A model generated the notes under the pieces. It was given only the letters and a program-made list of their open reading frames with translations. It was not told the origin of the DNA and made no database searches. A stretch of DNA of 64,000 bases from Oikopleura dioica (taxonomy: Eukaryota; Chordata; Appendicularia; Copelata; Oikopleuridae): positions 1,364,001 to 1,428,000 of the forward strand of contig OU015569.1 in NCBI GenBank assembly GCA_907165135.1, written 5' to 3'. Both the position numbers and the translations under genes were made by a program. Numbering within the stretch: position 1 is the stretch's first letter; the number at the start of each line of letters is the position of its first letter. Positions 34,297 through 45,043 of this stretch are shown in pieces.

Positions 34297-37200
34297 ATGA
34301 GCTTCAACCCTTTCGAAGAGGCGCCAGCTGCGCCGGGGAGCTCCGGCGGATGTCCAGAAGGATTTGAGGAACGTTCACTGAATAAATTAGATTTCATTAA
34401 TTAGCGACAGTTATGATTTCACGCCAGTTACTAGAACTTTTAGCTTAAAAATCATTTATCTTGAGCAAAAATCTTCAATGCGCATGAAAAGTAATATAAT
34501 CATCAATTATTGAGAGGGCTAGATAATTTTGATTGACTTTTATTAAATAATAAATAATCTAATTACACGTAATTCTGACACTGTTGTTTATTTGACAAAT
34601 AGTAGAAGAGATTTAGCACCGAATCAACTCCGATTTGTCTTTTTTACCTCCTCAATGCCGATTAATTTTCAATAAATCCCAGTCAAAAACATCTAAATTG
34701 ACAATAGTCACCTCTACTTTTCGCCAGCTTTGAACTAAATAAAGCCTTTTGGAGCCGTTTGCTACTATTTTGGCGATCACTCGAGCTACGTGTCGGCAAG
34801 TGCGAGTTGCATGAAATACAATGCGATGCTTGCAAGCGTCAACGATCGTAATATCGGTAAGTTGTTGTTGTGTAACATAAAGTATGTGGAATGTCTACAC
34901 AGCGATTTCTAAATAACCCCGCTGCGTTTTTGTTTGACCTGGCGGGAACATCCGTTCCGAAGCATAATAATAAAATCACGCCAAAGTAACTTGATCTAGC
35001 TTTTCCGATTAAAATTTCTTATCGTTCGCGAACATGGAATTATGGTATACGCAAAAGCGTTATGTTTTGTAAATGATAAAATATTATGACGACGAACACT
35101 ATCGATTGTGCTTTAGATTACTTGGTGACGATGGTTGGCGAAAAAAGTGGCAACGATGTTTGGGTTGGTGACTCGAACGTTCGTGGCCGCCCAGTAAAAC
35201 GTACAGCCAAGTCTTGCCCGATGATGAAGGGCTCTGGCCCGGATCAGAAGGTTATGGCAGCCGATTGCACCTCTGCCAACCCGTACATCTGTGAGTTTCA
35301 ACCTGGAAGACCTCCAATGATGCCTGGCGGAGGCTTCGGCGGTGGAGGCTACGCTCCACCAGCACCGTACGCACCTCCTGCTGCCAATCCGTATCCTGCT
35401 AACTACGGTCCCCCGGCGGGAGCTGCCCCTTACAATCCTTATCCGCCTGCTTCCGGTGCAGGATATCCTCCACCAGCGGGGGCTTATCCTCCTCCAGCTA
35501 GTCAGCCAGAAACCTTCCCCAACTATGGTCTCCCAGAGTCAGTTGCAGCAGCACCGACAGAATCTCCTGATCCTCCCGTGCCTGACGTTGAACCAGAACC
35601 TAAGCCAGGCAGTAAAACTTCAAAAGCCCTCGTCCCAATCATGATCGTTTTGCTAATCTGCCTAGCCTTCTTCGCCTATAAATATTGGAAGAAAAACTTT
35701 TCCGGAAAGCCCTCAAAATCAATCATTCCAGCTAAGAGGCCTTCCAACGATGATGGAACACGACTACAGCCAAATACGCCAAATGAGATTCCATGGAACC
35801 CGCCGCAGAGCTTTGAAAATCCAGTCTTTCAGCAGGATCAGGAACAGAGTCGAGTTGCTTCACACGAGCAGCATCATGAGATGGAGCAATTCAGACCGCC
35901 GAGTTACGAGAGCTCGCAAGTACCGGCCGGAATGACGATGGACGATCCACGCGATGATCACAAGACGATATCGCGAAGCAAGTCGGGCAGATCTCGTGGA
36001 GGAAGATACAACGAGCAAGATTATGCCTCTGAAAGCCACCAAGTTCCACCACCTAATCGGCGACGAGATGAGTCCGAGTTCGAACTCGCCGAAGGTCTGC
36101 CAGCCAATGAATGGGGTAGAGGAGATGTCTTCAATCAAATGATTTCACCAGAAACTGGCGGGCCGCCGAACTCAATGACATGGCAGAGAGACTATCGACA
36201 GCAGTTCCATGATCAAGAAAAAGGATACGATCCTAACAAAGGTACATAAAGTCTTCCTTGATTCCAAAATCCTTATTTGAAATTCTTACATAGCTAACTT
36301 TCGGTTTAGTCTATGAACTGCAAGCATTTGATTCACGAGATAGCTACGACCCTCATTTACCAGACGTAGTACAGCACCAGCCTCCAGAATTCAACGTTCC
36401 AACTGGCCGTCAATCTTACGGTCGCCGGGAATCAAACGTAATGCCATCGCGACCTCCGCCACCAGAAAGGATCCGTTCAGTCCGCGAGGACATGATGAAG
36501 GCAAGGACAATGTTGCCCGACGCACCAAAAGGAAATGGTTAGTCGAAAAGAATGTCAGAATTTTTGAAAAAGTGTATTTCAAATAGGTTGGGACCGGTCC
36601 ACGCTGTCACGGAATGGTAAATCCGCTTCACAGCCTGGAATCCGGCTTCGCTTTTTTCCTCGATTTATAATTCTGTGTCTTACTTTTTAATTTCAGGAGT
36701 GGAAGAAAACCGAGCTGACGCTCCGCAGTACCGAGCCGCTCCACCGCGACCGGGTGAAGCTGTCATTCGCAACGTGCCAAGCACCTACCAGCCGGGCCAA
36801 GGAGAGCAGAAAGACAAACTTTGGGCGGCGGCCTTCCACTCGTTGGTGACAGGCGAAGAGCTACCAAATAAAACCGCAGAAGACTTCAAAACAATGCAGA
36901 ATCCACCGGCAAATCCACTTCGAGCAAATGAAAGCCGGGAATCTGGTGGCACAAATGACGATATTCCTAGAGCATATGGACAGAATAATGACGTAAGTTT
37001 AAAAATGTTCGAGGTCGAAATAAGTTAGGGTTAAGTTCAAAGATGATACTGAATAAATGCTTATTCAACTAATTAAGAATATCGAAATTATGAAGATGGA
37101 CAGCTTCGAAATCGGCCGCAACGTAGAACAAGTTTCTTCCAATAAACTGCGAGACGTTCCCGACTCTGGACCAAAATCAATCCCAGTTCCAGTAACACAG

Positions 37201-37774
37201 GTATAAATCGGTGATTAGCTTTGGTGTTATTACTAGGGTGAAAAGGTGGACTTTTTGGAAAGGTTTCGAAACCACCAAAAGTCGATGGGAAAGCGGACCT
37301 TTCGAAAACGCGGGTCACTACCGGCAATTCCGAGTGTTCACTCCCTTCATCCAAAAATTGGCTCTGATGAGAATATTTACTGTATAATAGGTGAGTACTG
37401 TCGTCTTTGGTGACCTATCTGTTAATTAAACGTGCATTAAAATTTCGAATTAGATTCCTTTGGGACGAGAAGCCAGAATGGAAAATTTAACTCTTCGCGA
37501 TCTCGACCAAGCACTCAAAGAGTACAAGGTCGAAAAAGAAGACGGCGTCGAGTTTACGGTAAGCGTTCGTAAATTGCAGTTTTGATTGAAGTATTCCTAG
37601 CAAATCGACCTGAAGGTTCCCGAAATCGGACGCCCCGCCGACTATAACGATGGCGAAATCTTTGACGACCTCGACAGCGACGACGATGAGCTAGACGTGG
37701 GTGCTCGTGTTGCCAAGCCAGAAACGACCGATCAGTTCAGAAAGTCACAGATCATGAATCTCAAAAGCCAATAA
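34297..37774 (+). CDS. Transmembrane protein with a C-type lectin domain and long cytosolic tail
   Basis: Exons 34297-34372, 34755-34856, 35117-36241, 36310-36537, 36587-36616, 36697-36992, 37078-37200, 37237-37390, 37470-37558 and 37601-37774 give ~798 residues. The lectin domain spans ~19-115: GGCPEGFEE, CYYFGDHSSYVSASASC, ASVNDRNI, YLVTMVG, VWVG and AADCTSANPYICEF. Calcium-binding EPN/QPD and WND motifs are not obvious. A Gly/Pro/Tyr-rich stalk (~125-210) leads to one helix (~229-250, ALVPIMIVLLICLAFFAYKY) and a ~545-residue charged tail with an acidic C-terminus (DDLDSDDDELD). No signal peptide is visible before the lectin domain. Intron phases agree throughout; exons 8-9 are least sure. 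Confidence 0.75.
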
Positions 37775-37883
37775 AGTAAACTATTCTCCCTGTACAGCGT
37801 CAGACCCTCTACTATAAACACAAAATATGTTCAACACTGTGGCCAACTCAACAACTGTATAATTCCATTATTACGCTTTTGCC

Positions 37884-37889
37884 AATAAA
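37884..37889 (+). terminator. AATAAA polyadenylation signal of the lectin gene
   Basis: Exact AATAAA 110 bases after the stop codon. The remaining spacer to 38245 shows no gene. Confidence 0.55.
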
Positions 37890-38245
37890 TATTTCATATT
37901 TATGCTTCCAAAAACCAAACTAAGCCTCGAATTTTCAACCGTTTCTTGAAATTTTCAAGCTGATATTTTACCTCCCAAAATTTGCTTTTGCAAAACAAGC
38001 ATAAAATTATCGCAAGCAGGCATAAGCATGAGCAGCCATGCATAATTCTCTATCAGCAATACCGCATGGTTCGATTTCCGCCTCGGTTGTTCTCATAGAC
38101 TATTCTGGGCGTGTCTCGCTGGGAAAATTGCCCCGTGGGCCGATAACCCGGCGCAGCACTTCTATCACAAGCCGGATTCTTTTCTCAGTCGATCCTTCGC
38201 CTCCTCAAGTAGTTTTTGTAGACTTTTTTCAATTTCAAAAGAGAA

Positions 38246-39834
38246 ATGTTCTCAAAGATCATTCGAAGAACTGTCGTCTCGCCAGCGTTGAAAGAATCGT
38301 TCGCTGCTGAAGGAACAGCCATCAAAGCTGCTGGAACTTGGAAGAGTGAGAGACAAATCATTTCCAAACAAGGTAAAGATGATTTTTGTTATTTTTTTAT
38401 ATTTCAAAATTTTAAAGGGTCCTCGATAAGAGTGCGAAAGCCATGCGGGACAGAGATCAACTGCGTGAATTTCTGCGCGAACAATTACCTCGGCCTTAGC
38501 GCTCACCCAGACGTTGTCGACGGTGCTCGAGCGGCTCTTGAATCACACGGAGCGGGACTTAGCTCAGTTCGCTTTATCTGTGGAACCCAAGACATTCATC
38601 TCGAGCTTGAAAAGCGACTTGCCAAGCTTCATGGGACGGATGATGCGATTCTCTACGCTGCTTGCTTTGACGCCAATGCTGGCATCTTTGAGGTACAGAT
38701 ATATTGAGAACTAATTCCTCAACTTCTATTTAGGTCATTCTTGGAAAAGATGATGCAGTTATTTCCGACAGTCTCAATCACGCATCCATCATAGGCTAGG
38801 GTCAACTTTTACCTTAACAGTTTGAGTTAATGATCGTCTTTTGATCTTGAATAAAAGACGGAATCCGATTGTGCAAAGCGCAACGAAAACGTTACGTGCA
38901 CATGGATATGTCTGATCTCGAAGCAAAACTGATCGAAACTGCAAATTGTCGTCGACGACTGGTTGTCACCGACGGTGTTTTCAGCATGGATGGTGATATC
39001 GCACCCCTTGGTACATTCAACTCATCGTTCAAGGATTTTAATGACAATTTTAGATGAAATCAAGGCTTTGTGCGAGAAACACGATGCAATGCTAATGATT
39101 GACGAGTGCCACGCCACTGGAATCCTTGGCGACAAAGGACGCGGAACTGATGAACTTTTTGGTCTCCACGGACAAGGTAAACGTTGATTGTATTTCAAGT
39201 TGATATTCTCCGATTTTCAGTTGACATCATCAACTCTACACTTGGAAAGGCTCTCGGAGGCGCTTCCGGAGGATACACTGCTGGACCCAAAGAAATTGTC
39301 GATCTTCTTCGACAGAAAGCTCGTCCATATCTTTTCTCAAACACTCTTGCCCCTCCTGTTGTTGGAGCAGCTCTTAGCGCGATTGACTTGCTCGAAACGT
39401 TAGAGAACAAGGACGTTCTCTAGTTGATATATTTTTAGAAAGCCTGATGCTTTTATTGGTGAAATTCAGCGAAAAACAAAGCTTTTCCGATCGAAGATGA
39501 CTGCAGCTGGTTTCGATATTATGGGCAAAGAACATCCTATCTCACCAGTTTTCATCGGCGACGCACGGCTTGCTGCAGAACTTGCTGACAAGCTCCTCGA
39601 CTGCGGCATTTTCGTCATTGCTTTTTCTTATCCAGTTGTTCCAGAGGTTCGTTAAAAAGACAACGGACAAATTATATATCTTTATCTCGACTTATATTAA
39701 ATCATATCTTTATATCTCATTAGGGAAAAGCACGAATTCGAGTCCAAATTTCTGCCGCCCACAGCGATGAACAAATCGACCAAACTGTCAACGCATTTGC
39801 TAGCTGCGCGAAAGAATTGAACATCTTGCCCTGA
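38246..39834 (+). CDS. GCAT: Glycine C-acetyltransferase (2-amino-3-ketobutyrate CoA ligase), mitochondrial
   Basis: PLP enzyme of threonine breakdown that joins with CoA to split 2-amino-3-ketobutyrate into glycine and acetyl-CoA. Exons 38246-38372, 38418-38692, 38734-38794, 38858-39010, 39054-39176, 39221-39398, 39439-39646 and 39724-39834 give 411 residues. A short Arg/Ser/Lys leader suggests mitochondrial import. [45 protein letters not shown] and the PLP-lysine motif [14 protein letters not shown] are present. Intron 3 (38795-38857) is GC-AG. Two closely related PLP enzymes, ALAS and KBL, are separated by the KBL-type C-terminus. Confidence 0.95.
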
Positions 39835-39947
39835 TTTTTCTGATCACATAAATAACATTCAAAAATGTTGTCTACGAATAAGTCTCCTAACACGATAACG
39901 ATTTATTTTGATGTAAATTATGTCGCATTGAAAAATAATTCAAATCC

Positions 39948-41136
39948 CTACGGCTTAGGGCCTGCGCAGTATCCAGCGCAGATGATGCCGTCATATCGTG
40001 ACTCGTAGAGGTGACCTCCATATGTCCTTGCACCAACGTCTGCATATCGAGCAATAAGCGTACTCTTACTGTTATTTGAGCAGAAACTTGTCTCTCTCAT
40101 GCAGTCTCTGACACACTGTACTTTGCTATAGGCGGAATAACACATGTTGGCGCATAAATCACACTAAACTTTTTCATGAATTGATATTAACTTTTTGAAA
40201 ATTGTATTAAAGAACCTATTCGAGACTATCCGTCATCGTTTATTTATCTAGCCGAAAGATTAAATTTACCTTGTCCTCAAAGCGAGACTGGTCCACGCTG
40301 TATCCACTGTCAGTACCACAGTTTGCATAGTAATAACTAGAATAATATGCACTGAGAAAGGTTTAAAACAAATCAAACTCAAAAATCTAGTACAGGTAAT
40401 GACCAGAATATTTTGTTCAGAATTACGGAAGTATCTTAGTGTTGTTCGTTAGAAAAACTCTTATTCTGTACGCAAAAAATCCAACGTTCTCTGAATGTTT
40501 TAAACCCTGTGGTGATTCTGTGCCCATCCAGAAACGCTCTGGTAGTCAGTTGATGTTACACAACTATATTTTCTCTCAAGCCTAGCATAGAGCTTTTCCC
40601 CCATCTCAGTAGCACATCTCAAGGTGTCCCAATCGTATCTGTAGCAATCAGCAATCACGTCGTTCATTATGTCCTCTGCAGCCTTTCTGAGCTGTCGAGA
40701 CGTCGAGTCTGCATCAGTAACTTCTTCATGCATTTCACTAAAGAAGTGTTTATACGCTTTATAATTTTATCCGAGCCTTTTGTTAAGGACGATCTTAGGA
40801 TTCATGGTTTCAGTTTCCTCAATCGACATTCGAGCACACACATCCTCGCAGAACTTATCATCGCCGTAGCAAGCACAGTCTTTGAAAGTGCTGTTGCTCG
40901 CTTTCTGACCAGTGAACTTTGAGCATTCCGCGTCATTACCGACGCAGGAATAGGAAGACTCTTGGTTCTCAAGGGTCTTTATCTGGACCTGAGAAGCTTA
41001 ATTTTGATTCAAAATTATTAGGTTTACACTGTAAACTTTACAGATTTTATTTTTAAAAACTTAAAAAATAAGCCAAGAATCAAACTGTTCCTTTGAGGCC
41101 GAAAGTGCATGCGAAAAATCCAGATAACAATTTCAT
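39948..41136 (-). CDS. Cysteine-rich secreted protein, function unknown
   Basis: Minus-strand exons 41136-41086, 40988-40777, 40737-40507, 40336-40270 and 40163-39948 give 258 residues with about 20 cysteines. The start MKLLSGFFACTFGLKG is a weak signal peptide. Cysteines are spaced in groups (SCVGNDAEC, CACYGDDKFCEDVC, CDLCANMC, CVRDCMRETSFC, CAGYCAG), suggesting several disulphide modules; no named family recognised. One N-glycosylation site, NST, is visible. Introns 2 (40776-40738) and 3 (40506-40337) fit only as GC-AG and GG-AG. The transcript converges on GCAT, whose stop is 114 bases away. Confidence 0.65.
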
Positions 41137-42216
41137 TTTTTCGAGTGAGGAATATATTTTATCCTCGCTTTTATTGACTTCTGCATGTGTTCTTTTCTCA
41201 GAATGAGTCGGCAAAGATGGCGTCTCCGAAAGACTTTGCTCTGTAAAATTACGAGATTTAGATTCTGCAAGAGTTGCAGATGTTCTCATCCCATACTATG
41301 CCGGCCTGAAGGCGCGATTGAAAGGCTACTCAGCAGTTCGGATTTTCCTATGCATAATCAACCATCAAAAACATAACATTTCGAAGGTCTTGATTAAAAA
41401 AAACTTAGTGAGCATTCATTCACAATATTTCCAGAACTCTCTTCCTTGATTTTTATGCTTTAGTTAAATATTTTTCAAGCTAAAATTTGGAATTTTAGAA
41501 ACAGATATAAATTTCAAGAAGAACGCTTTGAAGTATTATCATATTATAAGACTAATATATAAATATAAAAGGAAATATTACACTGGTCCTTAACATTTTA
41601 CACTGGATTTCAATTTCCATGTCCGATAGATGAAAGCGCGGTTTGGTAATTGAGTTTGGATAAACCAATAATATGCGGATTTCGATAGTTATCACCGGCT
41701 CGGTATTGTCGGTGCTGCTTGAAATTCGTCGACCAGCCGGAAAGTGAGTTTTGCGCGAAAGTCAAAAAGAGTGTGTGACCATGCCGCGTGCGAGTAAATA
41801 CGATCGCACTCGTGAAGCAACGCCTCACTGAATAACAATTACCCTTCGACAGTTCACCTGATCCCCGTAAACGTCAAATTTCAAAGCTATATCCTCACCA
41901 AATCCGCTTAAAAAGTTCTCATTTTCTTATTCGTAAAACTTAGATTTATTCATTAGAATAACAATTTTCTTATCTTAATTTATTTATTAGAAAAAAAATT
42001 CATCAAAGCAGTGGTTTTTCTTGGTGGTTTGAACCTTTTTTTCTCATGCATGGAAAAAAGTCAATGAAAGGCGCAGGGAGGGATAAATGAGTCACATGTT
42101 GTAAATCAGCTGGGGTTGGTCCCTGATAAGGAAACTCTGTCTTCACCCTGAAATACTACGAAAATACTGATTTTTTGAACACGCAGGGATTTATTTATTA
42201 ACTTTGACAGAGAGAG
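41137..42216. other. Spacer of 1.1 kb, no gene recognised
   Basis: AT-rich and divergent between the Cys-rich gene (minus) and the calcium-channel gene (plus). Short open frames on both strands (for example 41185-41376, 41610-41828) have no splice partners or protein-like composition. Confidence 0.4.
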
Positions 42217-44258
42217 ATGAAAGCAGGCGGTAGAGATGTTGGAGTCAGTGACTTGTCGAATCTTGGTGGTGGAGGAAGAACTTTAGACAGTGAATATTGA
42301 ATTTCTATAAAGTTTTTCTAATAAAAAGAAGCTAAATTAGTTTTAGACAATAAGGATAATTTTCATTTTTTTCTATTAGGCTTTAAGAAAATCTTATTAT
42401 TTTTAGATGATTATGAAGACGAGTATTCTGAAGATGAGGACTTTTTTGCGGAAGAAGGAGGTCCACCAAACATGGCTCGTCGTGTTTCGTTTGGAGAAGG
42501 AAACCTCATGGGTCTGGGTATCGAAGGCCACGATCACGATCTCGAAGAAGACTCTGCAGAAACGAAGAAACACAGAATACGAACTACCCTTCTCCAGCTG
42601 GAGAAAGCCAAACAGAAGCCCGTCGCGTTCTCTGTCCGCGCAAAACTTGGCTTTATCGGCGAAAGATACACAGACAACGACGCTCCCTTGCCAGCTGGGA
42701 CAAAAGACCTCTGCGGAAATTTACGCGACTATTTGGTGACCTTCGAGAACAAGGACTACCTGCACATCATCGAAAAGTTCAACAACGACTGGTGGATCGG
42801 CCGTGTGGTTCGCGAGGGCTGCGACTTTTGCTTCATCCCATCGCCGCTCAAAATCGCCCATCTTCGAGAAACCCTCAAAAATAGGAAAAAAGGGGCGGGG
42901 TTCAATATCGAGTCAGATACTGAAACTTTCAATTCAAAAGTGGAAAATGGTTTTTGAACCCGTCTAGGCCATCGGAACTCGGGTGGCGGAATCTCCTCCC
43001 ACCACGGCTCTGATATTGATCTCAACTCTCACGCTGCCCAAGAAGAATATTCAAGGTGGGATGAAGAAAGTAGTAGATATCTTCCTAGTAACAATCCTCC
43101 CTAGACCCGCCCAAATGGAATCCTACGATTACGACATGGATCCGAAAGACACTGGTCCACTCAATCTCGGCAAAAAGTCTCAAAGACTGGGTAAGTTTGG
43201 AAGGAAGAGTTTCGTAACGAGAATATTTTGTAGGAAAGAAAGAACAGCCGTATGTTGTCGTGCCAAATATGCGACCTGTGGTGTTTGTCGGCCCTAGTTT
43301 GAAGGGATATGAAGTTACTGATATGATGCAGAAGGCGCTGTTCGACTATTTGAAGAAGAAATTTGAGGGAAGATGCAACATAGGAACCGCTTTTATCATA
43401 ATAAAAATTTGAATACAAAATTTAACGCAATAAGTTTTCAAAGCGGCGCAGTTCGAATTTCGTCGGATCTTTCCCAGGCCCGGCGTAACATGCCACGCAC
43501 GGAAGAAAACCGTAAGTTCGTTCTATTGTTCCATCATTTTCGCTAAAATACACAGCTCCCTGACTCTCGTTCATGAATAGGGCCGATCTGCGAGGATTAC
43601 GATCGAATTTATGAATTGGGCAAGAATCTACAGCTGGTGATTTTGGACTGCGACATGATAAACAATCCGAGCCAGTTGGAGAAAACCGGCTTGATGCCTA
43701 TAAATGTCTTTATAAAGGTACATTCACTTATTTGGATTTTGTAGTGATTTCATCTTAGATCAACGACCCTGAAGTTCTAAAAAGGCTGATCAGATGGCGA
43801 GGGCGACAACAGATGCGGCATATGAGCGTACAATGGATGGCAGCGGAAAAACTGTGCCAGTGCGATCCGGTAAGTCAATTCAAAGGCCATGATTCAAGTA
43901 ACTAGAGTCAAGTCATTGACTACTAGTCAACTCAGAACTAAATCTAACTCAGAATGTCTTCGATGTAATTCTCGACGAGAATGTGTTCGAAGAAGCGTGC
44001 GAGCATCTGACCGAGTATCTCGAGGCTTACTGGAATGCCACTCATCCTGTTCTTCCTGAGGCGACTCATCCCAAGGTAATCTTAATCCGCTCTCTATTTT
44101 AAAAACAAGCGTTTCCGTAGGAACTTCTCAACGGCGGCGAAATCACTTCTAATCTGCCGAATGTTCTGACTAAGCTCATCCCTCGTAACCTCCGGGAAAA
44201 AGTTGACCCTCGAAAGTATTCTATATTTTCCGTGGCCTCAGACGAAGAACGAGTCTGA
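42217..44258 (+). CDS. CACNB: Voltage-gated calcium channel beta subunit
   Basis: Cytosolic MAGUK-like subunit that binds the alpha1 AID helix and sets channel trafficking and gating. Exons 42217-42289, 42407-42883, 42968-43055, 43105-43190, 43234-43383, 43452-43511, 43581-43717, 43759-43869, 43953-44075 and 44121-44258 give 480 residues. The SH3 part has [12 protein letters not shown] and [11 protein letters not shown] with [10 protein letters not shown]; the guanylate-kinase part has [43 protein letters not shown] and [11 protein letters not shown]. Conserved spacing requires a GG-AG intron at 42884-43... (ends 42967) and a GA-AG intron at 43384-43451. Paralogue number (1-4) does not apply. 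Confidence 0.93.
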
Positions 44259-44393
44259 TTTTCATCCGTCTTTTTTCCGCTTATCTTCTCAAAAAAGAAA
44301 ACTCAATACATTTTATACCAGACAGGGATTTCGTTTATTTCCGTTCGTATTCCTTGTTGATTTCCATGCATCCTCGATGGTCGAATGCCAATT

Positions 44394-44820
44394 TTAATCA
44401 GAAACAGTTAATTGATATTGGGCTTCGATTTTAAAAAAGATCAGGTAAGAACCGCAAAAGACAGCTGCTGAGGCAAAAATTGAATAAATACGTTTCCAGT
44501 TGAGTTGTTTTAGTTTCCGCTTTACTAGAGAGATTTCTCCCCAAAGCAAACTTATTAAACAGCTCATAACAGCGGCGAATGTCAAACCGATTTGCGGAAA
44601 TGTGAAACAGGCTCGCAATGACAGTATGAAGACAGTCGAGCAGGGGAAGTCTCCATGGGCGGCTGGAGGACAAAGCTGTGCGCTTCCTGGAGCCCCTTCA
44701 ATGCCTCCGGTCGAGCTCGCTTTGTCTCCACGAGAGCGACAAACACGCCAAAAGCAGCGAGAACTTCACGGAAAGTGCGCTCCGGCCCGGGGGCACTGCC
44801 TCACGCTGCGAGTACTTCAA
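44394..44820 (-). CDS. Possible membrane protein, structure unresolved
   Basis: The minus-strand frame ending at 44394 encodes two hydrophobic helices (IGLTFAAVMSCLISLLW and SIFASAAVFCGSYLIFF) joined by a basic loop. Upstream (44680-44820) the DNA is GC-rich and open in several frames on both strands, and I could not find one convincing splice. A GA-AG intron (about 44696-44609) would join a third hydrophobic segment. A competing plus-strand reading exists at 44678-45043. Treat as a low-confidence locus. Confidence 0.35.
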
Positions 44821-45043
44821 CAATCACGTCACCTTGTCCATCGCTTCCGCATTAATTGTTCGCCCCTCTCTGGGCAAACTCGCTCTTCCCCGATTGCGCA
44901 AATCCTATTACAGTCAACATTCGTTCAGCGGTACATGCTATCACTTACCAGCCATTTTTGTTCTACCAAAAAGAAAAATTGCCTCCTCCATGATTCCAAT
45001 GAGCTTTATTTTTAGAAAAAAGACTCGCTATATCATATTTTAA

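Noticed and set aside
44678-45043. Plus-strand frame of 121 codons opposite the possible membrane protein
   Set aside because: No start context, no splice partner and an AT-rich tail; noted only as a competitor in the low-confidence locus.
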